NCBI GenBank assembly: GCA_944377745.1
Contig: CALWFV010000014.1
Location: forward strand, 1-64,000
DNA from: an uncultured Mediterraneibacter sp.
Lineage (GTDB): Bacteria > Bacillota > Clostridia > Lachnospirales > Lachnospiraceae
Direction of reading: 5' to 3'
DNA: 64,000 nucleotides
Shown: one piece after another, positions 23,649 to 32,867 of the stretch
Layout: each line of letters starts with the position of its first letter
How positions within the stretch are numbered: the first letter of the stretch is position 1
The notes under the pieces: generated by a model
Database searches by the model: none
Told to the model about the DNA's origin: nothing
The model's input: the letters and a program-made list of their open reading frames with translations, nothing else
Program-made: the position numbers and the translations under genes

Positions 23649-24671
23649 ATGTACGATCCGGATGAACTGATCCAGGAATTCAAAACATGCACCCCCCTTG
23701 AAAAAGGAGCCCTTGAATGGGGAGAGACCAACAGTTCCGTGATCGCGAACCGGCTCGGGATCATCGATTACCAGATCGATCACAGCACGAGGAAGACACT
23801 CAGCAAAGAATATTATTTCCCGACGGGAGACGGGATCACTTACTCCAAGCATCCTCGATTTGTGGACTGCCCTGCCCATCGCCATGACTTTTTTGAACTC
23901 ACCTATGTCTGGCAGGGAAGCGTCCGCCAGACGGTAAACAATTCCGCGATCGACATCGGGGAAGGCAGTCTCCTTCTCCTGGACACCAATGTCCGTCACA
24001 GCCTGGAACGGGTAGACGAGGATACCTTTGTCGTCAATATCATGATGACAAAAGAATACTTTAACGAAACACTGATGAAGCAGTTCTCCTGCTCCAACCG
24101 GATCACGGAATTCATCTTTTCCGCCCTCTACCGGCACAGCCTCTCCGGAAATTATCTCTATTTTCCTCTGGCGAACGATCCGGAAGTCCGCCACTGCATC
24201 ACCGCGGTACTCCTGGAACTCAAACACAGGGAGCCCGGCAGCGGAGAGATCATAAACAGCTTTATGACGATCCTGCTCTCTTTCCTGGCAAGAGAGGGGA
24301 ACTGTCAGGACGCAGGTCCTTCCGGTTCGGGAACGGCTCCCGCCTCCGTTGTCGGTATCCTGGACTATATCAACCGCCATTATATGGATCTGACTCTGGA
24401 AAAGGCAGCGGAAGCATTCCATTTTTCCCCCAATTACCTGAGCCGTCTGCTGAAAAAGTATACGGGGAAGACTTTTATCTCCATCATCCTGGAGCTGAAG
24501 CTTGAGCGCTCCGCTGCGCTTCTTCAGAACACATCTATGACGATCACGGAAGCGGCATCCGCCTCCGGTTTTCAGAATATGAATTACTTTTATAAGTTAT
24601 TTCGGGAGAAATACGGATGCACCCCGAAACAGTTCCGCACTGCTCAGGACACCTCCGCTCCCTCCATATAA
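23649..24671 (+). CDS. AraC-family regulator divergent from the rhamnosidase
   Basis: 340 aa. The N-terminal cupin domain (residues 70-160) includes DCPAHRHDFFELTYVWQGSV and LLLLDTNVRHS, and the C-terminal AraC domain carries two helix-turn-helix units (DLTLEKAAEAFHFSPNYLSR; MTITEAASASGFQNMNYFYK). It probably activates the divergent rhamnosidase gene in response to a rhamnose-derived sugar. AGGAGG lies upstream of ATG. Its 3' end overlaps that of the convergent response regulator by 28 bp. Confidence 0.85.
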   Translation: MYDPDELIQEFKTCTPLEKGALEWGETNSSVIANRLGIIDYQIDHSTRKTLSKEYYFPTGDGITYSKHPRFVDCPAHRHDFFELTYVWQGSVRQTVNNSAIDIGEGSLLLLDTNVRHSLERVDEDTFVVNIMMTKEYFNETLMKQFSCSNRITEFIFSALYRHSLSGNYLYFPLANDPEVRHCITAVLLELKHREPGSGEIINSFMTILLSFLAREGNCQDAGPSGSGTAPASVVGILDYINRHYMDLTLEKAAEAFHFSPNYLSRLLKKYTGKTFISIILELKLERSAALLQNTSMTITEAASASGFQNMNYFYKLFREKYGCTPKQFRTAQDTSAPSI

Positions 24672-26137
24672 TCCGACGGGCACATTCCCATATAGGATCG
24701 GAAGATCCTGCTGAAGTAGAGCTGGTCACTGTAGCCTACCATTTCCGCGATATCCTTGATATACATTTCCGGCCTCTCCCGCATCAGGCTCGTCGCCTTT
24801 TCCATCCGGATCTTTGTGAGATAATGACTGAAAGAATCATCCCTGTATTTGCGGATCAGCTTTCCAAGGTAAGTTTGTGAAATACCGAACTCTTTGCTTA
24901 CATTTTTCAGGGAGAGATTCTCGGACAGATGCTCCTTAAGGTACTGTTCAATAGAATCAACAAATTCCGGCGAATCCACCTTTGCATTTGCCGGCGTTGT
25001 TTTGATATAACGGAACAGGATATCAAACAGGCTGTTCATCAACTCCTCGGATGTGGTCGCATAGAAGAAAGCATCTTCCAGCATATACTCGCATTCCGAT
25101 TCGGACTGGGAGCTCTCCTCGTATTTTCGGAGCAAGAAAAGGATCTGCCTCGTGACATATTCCATCCACATCTGAGGTTTCTTCTCAAAACACCACTGCA
25201 GGTACAGACGCTGCAGTTCTTTTTTCAACTGAGCGATCCTCTGGTTTTTCAGCATATGTTCCAGGTTGTTCATCACTTCGCGGATAGCTTTGTGGTCATA
25301 CTCGATCTTTGCCGTTTCACTGTTCCCGTCCAGACCGATCATCTGGTCCATCCCCACAACGCTGACCGCATCCAGCGTATGGTACAGTCTCATAATACGG
25401 GACTGCAGTTCATCGACAGTACACGTTTCCCTGTCATATACGATGGTCATATAATCCGTATCCACATGCATTTTCTGGGACAGCCCTATGATATACGCCG
25501 AAATGCATTTCCCGTTCAGAAGGATCTCCGGGATGATATAGAGCTGCTCCATCTCGTCCCTTCCGTATACAGTATAGGACTCCGTCGCCTCCGAAAAAGT
25601 TTCCATCGCGCTTCCCGCGACAAACCTCCGGGGCAGCCCGTTTCTCCTTATGATCGCGCAGTAATAGCTGTCATATACAAAAAACTGACGGACTTTCGCC
25701 GGATCGCATTCCCTGCCCCCACAGAGTTTCTGGATGATCCGGCTCCGCTTTTCATACCGGTTCCGGCTGATCTTCCTTGCGATCTGCTCCAGCGACTTTG
25801 CCATCGCTGACGGGATGACCGGTTTCAGGATATAATCACAAACACCTGACTGCATGGCGTTCCTGGCGTACTCAAAGTCCGAATATCCGCTCACGATGAG
25901 CGTGCAGGTGTCCGGGTATTCTTCATGGATCACAGAGGCGAGCTCGATGCCGCTCATGAGCGGCATCTTGATGTCTGTGATCAGAAGATCCGGATGAAGC
26001 CGCACCACCTTCTCCAATGCGTCCTTCCCGTCCTCCGCCGTCGCGGCGACTTCATACTGAGGACATTTTTTCTCGATGATCGAACTGATATGTTCCAATG
26101 CGATCGGTTCATCGTCTGCAACAATTACCCGATACAT
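24644..26137 (-). CDS. YesN-type response regulator (AraC output)
   Basis: 497 aa. The receiver domain (residues 1-120) has acidic residues at 8-9, phospho-acceptor D55 in LLITDIKMP and Lys near residue 105. A long middle region of unknown structure follows, then an AraC DNA-binding domain (NLSLKNVSKEFGISQTYLGK; YIKDIAEMVGYSDQLYFSRI). It is the partner of the YesM-like kinase encoded 38 bp upstream and probably activates the CUT1 importer behind it. The start is supported by AAAAGGAGGAGCT. Confidence 0.92.
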   Translation of the reverse strand: MYRVIVADDEPIALEHISSIIEKKCPQYEVAATAEDGKDALEKVVRLHPDLLITDIKMPLMSGIELASVIHEEYPDTCTLIVSGYSDFEYARNAMQSGVCDYILKPVIPSAMAKSLEQIARKISRNRYEKRSRIIQKLCGGRECDPAKVRQFFVYDSYYCAIIRRNGLPRRFVAGSAMETFSEATESYTVYGRDEMEQLYIIPEILLNGKCISAYIIGLSQKMHVDTDYMTIVYDRETCTVDELQSRIMRLYHTLDAVSVVGMDQMIGLDGNSETAKIEYDHKAIREVMNNLEHMLKNQRIAQLKKELQRLYLQWCFEKKPQMWMEYVTRQILFLLRKYEESSQSESECEYMLEDAFFYATTSEELMNSLFDILFRYIKTTPANAKVDSPEFVDSIEQYLKEHLSENLSLKNVSKEFGISQTYLGKLIRKYRDDSFSHYLTKIRMEKATSLMRERPEMYIKDIAEMVGYSDQLYFSRIFRSYMGMCPSDYMEGAEVS

Positions 26138-26175
26138 AGCTCCTCCTTTTATGCTTTTATGCTCACAGTAACTTC

Positions 26176-27993
26176 TTATGACATTTTTGCTCCGAACAGG
26201 ACTTCTGCCCCGTCGTCCGTATTCTTCAGTTCAAAGACAAGAGAATCGCTGTAGATCAGAAGCAGCCGGGCATAAGTGTTGACAAGTCCCATACCGCCGA
26301 TCTCCAGTTCAATGTTGCTGCGGTCCTCGAACAGGCTCTTTTTCGTCTTTGCAAACTTCTCATTCAGGTCTCTCAGCTTCTCTTCTTCAAACCCCTGCCC
26401 GTTGTCATGGACAGACAGGAACCAGCAGCCGTCCTTCTGATATCCTCTCACCTGCATCATCATGCCACCCGTATTGTTCTCAAAGCCATGGTTGATGCTG
26501 TTCTCCACGATCTGCTGGAGCACTGTCTTCGGAACGATCTGGGTCTTAATGCTGCTGTCGATCTTTGTGTCCAGATCGATCTTTTCTCCGTAACGCACCT
26601 TGATCAGGTACAGATACTGCTCCGTGTACGCCACTTCCTCCGCAATGGAGGCATACCGTGTCTTCGTATTGGTAGAATAGCGCAGCATATCCGCCAGCCT
26701 TCCGCATATCTCGCAGATCGTCTCATCATTGTCTTTCATTCCACGGCTTGAGATCACGTTGAGCACATTGTACAGGAAATGCGGATTGATCTGCGCCTGG
26801 AGCGTATCAAACTGTGCCTGGAGCTGGAGCAGGTTCAGCTTCTTTTCCAGGTTCAGGGAATGATCCAGCCGGAGCATCAGGTCCTGATACGCCTTCGTGA
26901 GCGCTTTAATATCTTCGTCCCTGCTGTCGATCGCAATCTCATCTGTCAGGTTCGACAGTTCCGTCTTCTCCATACGCCTCCGCAGCGCCTGCAAAGGTCT
27001 TGTCAGGCGCTCCGCCATGAAGAAGATAAACGCAAGGGACGGGAGAAGCACAAGCACCGCCACTCCTGCCGCCGCGCCCCAGGCATTGGGCATATCCTCC
27101 ATCGCAGCTTTCCTGTCCTGGATCAGCAGGAGCCTCACGCCGGACTGTTCTGACTTTCCCACGGAGACAAGCTCCTGATCCCCGTTCGCCATGTTCTTTT
27201 CCTTGAACATCCCGACAGGTTTCTCCAGAAAATCCGAATACTCATCCGCTTCTGTTCCTTCCGATGTGTACAGAACTTCTCCGTCTTCTTTTACGGCGAT
27301 CACATTGATACTTTCATCAGGCACGGCAAAGATTTCATAAAATTCTTCCCTGCTCATCTGTACTTCTATGAATCCGAGATGATCCCCCTGAATCTCCCGG
27401 ACAAGGGAATACACCTGCTGTGCAGACCCTTTTTCACCCCAGTCATCCGGATGCGCCCCGATCAGCACGCCTCTGCCTTTCGTCCCGATCACATCCTTCA
27501 GCCACGGGATCTCCGACACTTTCCTGTCCGCATCCACATATTTCTCCTGCATCGTTGCACTTGCGGCAATGTATCCATATCGGTTAAACACGACGACGCG
27601 GTAAAAGTTGTCCAGATTATACGCGGTATAAAGGTCGCTTTTTATCCGCGCCTTCCCGTTGATGATATCCGCCACATGTTCCTCCGGAGCCGCCATATCG
27701 ACCGAAAGTTCCCTTATCGTCTGCACCGCTTCCTGATCTGATAAAAGCGACAGCGTCACCTGAGTCATCTTCTGGATGTTCCCATCTAGATTATTCAGTA
27801 TCTGTTCAGATAATATGCCGAACCGGTTAAATGCCGATGCCTCGTATCTCTGCACGATATACATGTTATAAAATATCCCCAGCCCCAGCGATACCGCCAG
27901 AGCCAGGGCCGCATATCCAAGTGTGATCCTTGTCCGGAATTTCATGTCTCTGCTCCCTGGTCTTTTTATTTTCCCATGCGTCAACTTCAACAT
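26176..27993 (-). CDS. YesM-type sensor histidine kinase
   Basis: 605 aa. The first membrane helix (TLGYAALALAVSLGLGIFYNMY) is followed by an extracellular sensor region of about 250 residues, a second helix (AAGVAVLVLLPSLAFIFFMAERL), a HAMP domain, the His_kinase domain with phospho-acceptor in QINPHFLYNVLNVI, and an HATPase with N-box VENSINHGFENN and NGQGF. It senses an external sugar or a loaded binding protein and phosphorylates the YesN regulator. AAAGGAAG precedes ATG 27993; an alternative start is ATG 27945, also with a fair binding site. Confidence 0.92.
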   Translation of the reverse strand: MLKLTHGKIKRPGSRDMKFRTRITLGYAALALAVSLGLGIFYNMYIVQRYEASAFNRFGILSEQILNNLDGNIQKMTQVTLSLLSDQEAVQTIRELSVDMAAPEEHVADIINGKARIKSDLYTAYNLDNFYRVVVFNRYGYIAASATMQEKYVDADRKVSEIPWLKDVIGTKGRGVLIGAHPDDWGEKGSAQQVYSLVREIQGDHLGFIEVQMSREEFYEIFAVPDESINVIAVKEDGEVLYTSEGTEADEYSDFLEKPVGMFKEKNMANGDQELVSVGKSEQSGVRLLLIQDRKAAMEDMPNAWGAAAGVAVLVLLPSLAFIFFMAERLTRPLQALRRRMEKTELSNLTDEIAIDSRDEDIKALTKAYQDLMLRLDHSLNLEKKLNLLQLQAQFDTLQAQINPHFLYNVLNVISSRGMKDNDETICEICGRLADMLRYSTNTKTRYASIAEEVAYTEQYLYLIKVRYGEKIDLDTKIDSSIKTQIVPKTVLQQIVENSINHGFENNTGGMMMQVRGYQKDGCWFLSVHDNGQGFEEEKLRDLNEKFAKTKKSLFEDRSNIELEIGGMGLVNTYARLLLIYSDSLVFELKNTDDGAEVLFGAKMS

Positions 27994-28014
27994 GTTTCCG
28001 GCTTCCTTTCTGTA

Positions 28015-28848
28015 TTATCCCTTGACCGATCCTGCCACCATTCCGTCTACAATCTTGTTATTGAAGATCAGGAATATGATGAGCATCGGGATCGTTATGA
28101 TCAGAACGTCCGCGAACAGCAGGTTATACGCACTTGAGAATTGTCCCATATAATTATACAACGTAACCTGCATTGTTGCATTCTCATTTCCCGGGAAGAA
28201 ATACAGCGGGTTGGTAAAATCATTGAATATCGTGACCGCGTCCAGGATGATGACCGTGGACGTCACAGGCTTCAAAAGCGGGAAGATGATCATGCGGAAT
28301 ACCTGGAATGGCGTACATCCGTCAATGTATGCCGCTTCTTCCAGCTCGATCGGGATCGTGCTCATAAATCCTCTGTACAGCATGATCGTAAACGGTGTGT
28401 GGAGAGCCACCTCAACCAGGATCATACCCGGCATCGTCTTGTAAATGTGGAGGGTCTGCATAACCCAGATCGTCGGCAGGATCGCCGCCGGGATCATAAG
28501 CCCGGTCATGATGATCGTATTTGCGATCTTTACAGGGCGGTCCTTTCTTCTCTGGATCACATAGCCTGCCATCGCGGAGAAAAACACCAGTATAGCCACT
28601 GCTCCCACTGTAAGGATGATACTGTTTTTAAACGCTGTCAGTATCTGATAATCATTTGTCTGGAATACCTCAACAAAGTTGCTCCACTCAAATTTTGTCG
28701 GGAGCGACAGGCTGAGCTTATTCGCCTCACGTCTCTCCTTGAGAGAGTTGATTACCATAAACAGGAACGGGATCACAAATATGAAGAAGCAGACCAGCAG
28801 TCCGACAATATCCCCGATCCATGTTCTGATATTTCTTTTTTTCTGCAT
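28015..28848 (-). CDS. CUT1 carbohydrate ABC transporter permease, MalG-like
   Basis: 277 aa, six membrane helices. The EAA coupling loop reads ELEEAAYIDGCTPFQVFRMIIFPLL. It is the second permease of a sugar-oligomer importer; its ATG directly follows the TAA of the first permease. No ATPase gene is present in this operon, as is common in Clostridia, where a shared MsmK-like ATPase serves several importers. The substrate is probably a rhamnose-containing oligosaccharide or glycoside, because the cytoplasmic rhamnosidase and YesMN pair are adjacent. This is inferred from position. Confidence 0.9.
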   Translation of the reverse strand: MQKKRNIRTWIGDIVGLLVCFFIFVIPFLFMVINSLKERREANKLSLSLPTKFEWSNFVEVFQTNDYQILTAFKNSIILTVGAVAILVFFSAMAGYVIQRRKDRPVKIANTIIMTGLMIPAAILPTIWVMQTLHIYKTMPGMILVEVALHTPFTIMLYRGFMSTIPIELEEAAYIDGCTPFQVFRMIIFPLLKPVTSTVIILDAVTIFNDFTNPLYFFPGNENATMQVTLYNYMGQFSSAYNLLFADVLIITIPMLIIFLIFNNKIVDGMVAGSVKG

Positions 28849-29706
28849 TTACTCCACCTCCTTGCTGAGCAGCCATTTCTGGAGCGGGAAGGCCAGGATC
28901 GCGATCAGGACGAACATGATCACGTTGCCGGCAGTAGACAGACCGTAATATCCAGCCGCATACTGTTTGTACACGATAGACGCCATAACATCTGTTGCGA
29001 ATCCGGGACCGCCACCAGTCATTGCCCAGATCAGATCAAAACTTCTCAAGCCTCCGATAAAGGAAAGGATGATGACAGAATTCATGGATGATCTCGCCAG
29101 CGGGACTGTGACATATCTCACTTTCTGCCAGAAATTCGCCCCGTCGATCATTGCCGCCTCATAATAGGTCTTATCTATAGACATAAAGCCTGCGATAAAG
29201 ATTACCGTCGCGATACTTAAACCCTTCCACACGTCTACCGCGATCACAGAAAAAAGAGCGATGTCCGGGTTTCCCAGCCAGTCCGGTCCGGCAATCCCGA
29301 TCATTTCAAGCCCCTTGTTGATCAGACCTTTGGACGGGTGCATCAGGGCTGTGAACACAACGCCTACCGCCACGGTACTTACCAGGTTCGGGAAGAAGAC
29401 GATCGATCTCTGGAGCGTTTTTGTGCGGATGTTTGATGTGAGGAACAGTGCGATAAAGAAGGAAATAATAAGCTTTAACCCACTGGTGAGCACCGCATAG
29501 ATCAGCGTGTTTTTGATTCCGATCCTCAGTGACTGTTCTTCAAAAAACATGATAAAGTTGTCGATCCCGCAGAACGTAAATCCGTCAAAGTTCCATACCG
29601 TCAGGCTGAAAAACAGTGACAGGATGAGCGGGATCACGAACATCACTGTAAACACAGTCATCGACGGGACAAGAAACCATTTGGAATATATTTTTTTCTT
29701 ATCCAT
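28849..29706 (-). CDS. CUT1 carbohydrate ABC transporter permease, MalF/UgpA-like
   Basis: 285 aa with six membrane helices and the coupling loop TYYEAAMIDGANFWQKVRYVTVPLA. It forms the membrane channel with the adjacent MalG-like permease. AGAGGAGTCTT precedes ATG. The gene begins 98 bp after the binding-protein stop codon, with a hairpin between (29733-29762). Confidence 0.9.
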   Translation of the reverse strand: MDKKKIYSKWFLVPSMTVFTVMFVIPLILSLFFSLTVWNFDGFTFCGIDNFIMFFEEQSLRIGIKNTLIYAVLTSGLKLIISFFIALFLTSNIRTKTLQRSIVFFPNLVSTVAVGVVFTALMHPSKGLINKGLEMIGIAGPDWLGNPDIALFSVIAVDVWKGLSIATVIFIAGFMSIDKTYYEAAMIDGANFWQKVRYVTVPLARSSMNSVIILSFIGGLRSFDLIWAMTGGGPGFATDVMASIVYKQYAAGYYGLSTAGNVIMFVLIAILAFPLQKWLLSKEVE

Positions 29707-29732
29707 AAGACTCCTCTCTTTCTTTCAAATAA

Positions 29733-29762
29733 CGGACCACCCGGATGATCCCGGATGATCCG
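29733..29762 (-). promoter_or_regulatory. Attenuating hairpin between binding protein and permease genes
   Basis: CGGACCACCCGG and CCGGATGATCCG pair with two mismatches around a 6-nt loop. It lies between the binding-protein gene and the permeases and may lower permease expression relative to the binding protein. Confidence 0.5.
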
Positions 29763-29804
29763 TTTTCAGTTTCTCATACTATTTTTCTGTGCAGTTCCTG
29801 CCTC

Positions 29805-31112
29805 TTACCAGTCGAGTCCGAGCTGTACTGCCTGCTTCTCGCAGTCTTCATCGTATTTTGCAGCCGCCTCTTCCGGCGTTGTCTGTCCGGATGCAAGCTC
29901 CTGGCAGATAGATGCGCAGTTGGAACCTTTTACAGCAGTCTGGAACTCTAACGCTACATTTGTAAGCCCGGCGTCAAAGTATGTCTGCATGTCTTTGACT
30001 GCTGTATATGCGTCTTCCGGAAGCTCATATCCTTTTACACAGTACGGTCCGCAGGGCGGCTCTGCCGCTGCGAGCGCGTCAAGCCCCTCTGTTGAGATAT
30101 AGAAGTCCATGAATGCCTTGACAGCGTCAGCTTTTTCTGTGTTCTTGTTCATATAGATCGCGTTCGGCTCCCAAACGGTAAGACCCGCGTTCTCCGCATC
30201 GTCTCCCGGTACTCCAAAGCATCCCAGCCTGTTCACCTCGTCGCCATACAGCTCATAGATGTTGCTGAGCGCAGATGTAAGGATGATCCAGTGAGCAGCG
30301 CCGTCTTCCATCATGATATCGCAGCCGTCGTCATAAGTCGTCGCCATGTGATCCTCATTCATATAAGGAACGATATCCGCGATCTTCTGGAAGCTCTCAA
30401 GTCCTGCCGGAGTTGATGCGTATTTTGCTTGTCCTGCCTCAAACTCTTCTGCGAATGTCGGATCCTCAGCAAGCACATTGTAGTGGTCTCCAAGGTATGT
30501 AACCTGGCTCGTCCAACTGTCTGCATCCGTTCCCAGGACCGCCGTCTCTCCTGCTTCTTTGAGAACCTCACAGTTTGCCAGGAATTCATCCCATGTCTTC
30601 GGAACTTCCAGCCCGTACTCCTCGTACATTTCCACATTGTAGAGAACCGCGCCTGCCTGGGAAGCTGTTGCCGGTATTCCATAGAGAACTCCGTCAGAGC
30701 TTGCTGCATTTACAAAATTCTCATCCAGCTTGTCCGCATAGTCTGCCGTCAGGTCTTCAAAATACTCCGACGGATTCAGCGATGACAGGAGTGCGCCGCA
30801 GTTATAGCTTAAGAGATCTGCCATATCGCCGGACGCAAGTCTTGTCTTTACCACGTTATCTCCGTCCTCACCGCCGGGTACCTGCTCCAGATTGACCGTA
30901 AGCCCCAGTTTTGCCTCTGCCGCATCGATCAGAGCATTGATCCCGTCCATCGTACTGTTTGATACCCAGAGAATGGAAATTTCCTCACCTGCATAGGGAA
31001 GATCCGATGACGCAGCATCCCCGGATGCAGACTCTTCCGAGCCGCCGGAGCATCCTGCCAGGGAACCGATCATTGCCAGACTGAGCAGTAAGCTGATAAC
31101 CTTTTTCTTCAT
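29805..31112 (-). CDS. CUT1 extracellular solute-binding lipoprotein
   Basis: 435 aa. The signal peptide with lipobox (AMIGSLAGC) is followed by a family-1 solute-binding fold (EISILWVSNSTMDGINALID, then a GIPATASQAGAVLYNVEMYEEYG hinge segment). It captures an oligosaccharide outside the cell for the two permeases. It is first in the importer operon. The start is supported by GAGGAAGTG. The sugar is not identifiable from sequence; rhamnosides are suggested by the setting. Confidence 0.9.
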   Translation of the reverse strand: MKKKVISLLLSLAMIGSLAGCSGGSEESASGDAASSDLPYAGEEISILWVSNSTMDGINALIDAAEAKLGLTVNLEQVPGGEDGDNVVKTRLASGDMADLLSYNCGALLSSLNPSEYFEDLTADYADKLDENFVNAASSDGVLYGIPATASQAGAVLYNVEMYEEYGLEVPKTWDEFLANCEVLKEAGETAVLGTDADSWTSQVTYLGDHYNVLAEDPTFAEEFEAGQAKYASTPAGLESFQKIADIVPYMNEDHMATTYDDGCDIMMEDGAAHWIILTSALSNIYELYGDEVNRLGCFGVPGDDAENAGLTVWEPNAIYMNKNTEKADAVKAFMDFYISTEGLDALAAAEPPCGPYCVKGYELPEDAYTAVKDMQTYFDAGLTNVALEFQTAVKGSNCASICQELASGQTTPEEAAAKYDEDCEKQAVQLGLDW

Positions 31113-31228
31113 AAAACACTTCCTCCTTTTTCTTTTGGTTTCTTGTTTTGATCTATGTCTATTTTATTTGCGGATATGGAAAAAGTATATAGACGAAATC
31201 GTACCGGAATATGGAAAAATGCGTAAAA

Positions 31229-31281
31229 GTACCGTGTACTTTTTCAAAAGTGTCAGGCACTTATTAAAAAGTACACGGTAC
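31229..31281. repeat. Long intergenic inverted repeat
   Basis: GTACCGTGTACTTTTT and its complement enclose an inner AAGTG/CACTT pairing around GTCAGG. The full structure spans 53 nt between the isomerase stop and the binding-protein start. A second hairpin (ACAGGCGCC / GGCGCCTGT) lies at about 31288-31325 and probably ends the binding-protein operon's upstream neighbour. Nothing else is seen in this 237-bp gap. Confidence 0.65.
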
Positions 31282-31349
31282 CCGTTAAAGATTTAACAGG
31301 CGCCGGAAGGTTTAAAACTCCAGGCGCCTGTCACACTATTCTTTCTATA

Positions 31350-32768
31350 TTATCTTGTCACGATATCAACCGGCACGTTGAAGATCTTCGCAACTTTCAG
31401 GATCGTGTCGATGTGTCTTCCCGTAGCCGCTGCAAAGTGATGGGTCGGTCCGCACTCGCTCCAGCGGTTCACGAACTCTCGCGCGCCGCAGGTGAAGCGT
31501 GTTCTCATGTTTGTATCGCCGAAGGAAAGGATCGGTCCTTCCTCGTTGACGCCCTCAGCCACGATGAACTTGAAGTGTCCGTCTCCGTCCTGAGTGATCG
31601 CAAGGTAGGTAACCGGACCTGTGTACGGATAGAACTGGGTCAGGTATCCGCCGCCTGTCTTTCCGTGGAACACCTTCACGATCTTCATGGTCGGTTTCTT
31701 ATCGGAAATATCCGCGTCTCCGGATCCGCTGTGACCGATGATCGCAATGTCGTCATTGAAGTCGATGGAGTACATCTCAGCGAGCTGTCCTGTTCCTGAG
31801 ATCGTCTTTAAGATGCTCATCGCCATGGCAACCTTCATATCTCCCTCTACCGCGCACGCTGTTCCCTGTTTGATCAGCATGGAGAACGCCGGGATGAGCA
31901 TGCTGTCAAGGACGCCTGCCTTTCCCTGTGCGAATCCGTCGTAATGGGAAGCGATCAGACCGAGTTTCTCGTCTCTTACCCACTGCTCGAAAGCGACTAC
32001 ATATTTCGCCATCTCCCATACTTCCTCGATGCTTCCGCCACCTTCGATATCGAATGTATCAAGGATATCCTGAGCTTTCGCGCGGATCGCGTCCTCATCT
32101 GTAATGTCGTCGGCGATCGCCCACATCTTCTCCCAGTCAAACTGTTTTGTATACAGGAACATCCTTCTGTACAGGTTGGACTCGTCGATGTAAAGGTCCA
32201 TCATACCCGGATAAGGTCTTCCGATCTGAGCGATATTGGTATCGCGGAATCTTCTCCTTACCTGAGCCGCTTTACACCAGTCTTCGATCTCTGCCTGGAC
32301 GCCCGGGTCTCCTCCCTCGACAACGCCTGTGATCACGGCATGTCTCTTTCCGTACCTCTCAAGGTCAGCTACCATCTCACCGACCGCGCCGCATGCATAG
32401 CCTTCGCCGAGCCATTTTGCAATGTCTGTGTGGTCATAATCCAGAGCTTTTAATTTCTGGACATTCACAAGGACCACCGGAACATCCAGATCTCTTACTG
32501 CCGGCAGCATATTGTAGGACGTCGCGTAAGTCAGAAGCTGCAGGAATACAAGGTCAACATCCGCCGCGCGGAACTTGTCCCCCGCCTCCTGGGACTGCTC
32601 TTTTGTCGTAATGATGCCTCCGTCAACGATCTCTACCGTATCCGGGATCGTCTTCTTGAACGCGTCGTACTGCGCCTCAAACTCCGGCACCAGCGACGGG
32701 AACTGGGGCAGATATGCGCCCAGAGCGATTGAAAATACGCCTACTTTTGCTTTTGTCTCAACTAACAT
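31350..32768 (-). CDS. L-fucose/L-arabinose isomerase family protein (probable rhamnose isomerase role)
   Basis: 472 aa. The fold of the arabinose/fucose isomerase family is suggested by the N-terminal VGVFSIALGAYLPQFPSL, the VDLVFLQLLTYATSYNMLPAVRD segment, and C-terminal Glu/His-containing motifs (AIIGHSGSGDAD, WSECGPTHHFAAATGRH). I do not recognise it as a classical RhaA. As it sits directly before rhamnulokinase and no RhaA is in the window, it may isomerise rhamnose to rhamnulose, which is an inference. ATG 32768 with GAAGGAGGACATAAA is chosen over an upstream in-frame start that reads through a repeat. Confidence 0.75.
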   Translation of the reverse strand: MLVETKAKVGVFSIALGAYLPQFPSLVPEFEAQYDAFKKTIPDTVEIVDGGIITTKEQSQEAGDKFRAADVDLVFLQLLTYATSYNMLPAVRDLDVPVVLVNVQKLKALDYDHTDIAKWLGEGYACGAVGEMVADLERYGKRHAVITGVVEGGDPGVQAEIEDWCKAAQVRRRFRDTNIAQIGRPYPGMMDLYIDESNLYRRMFLYTKQFDWEKMWAIADDITDEDAIRAKAQDILDTFDIEGGGSIEEVWEMAKYVVAFEQWVRDEKLGLIASHYDGFAQGKAGVLDSMLIPAFSMLIKQGTACAVEGDMKVAMAMSILKTISGTGQLAEMYSIDFNDDIAIIGHSGSGDADISDKKPTMKIVKVFHGKTGGGYLTQFYPYTGPVTYLAITQDGDGHFKFIVAEGVNEEGPILSFGDTNMRTRFTCGAREFVNRWSECGPTHHFAAATGRHIDTILKVAKIFNVPVDIVTR

Positions 32769-32816
32769 TTTATGTCCTCCTTCATATTTATACCATTTTG
32801 CCAGGTGGACCTGACC

Positions 32817-32864
32817 CTTCTGAAGAGGGGTCTGTCCCTTTTGCAAAGGGGCTGCCCCCTTTGA
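32817..32864. repeat. Intergenic palindromic repeat, copy B (GACCTGACCC type)
   Basis: GGACCTGACCCTTCTG, AGGGGTCTGTCCCTTTTG and AAAGGGGCTGCCCCCTTT form overlapping palindromes between rhamnulokinase and the isomerase. They match the repeats at 1633 and 49933. Confidence 0.6.
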
Positions 32865-32867
32865 GTA

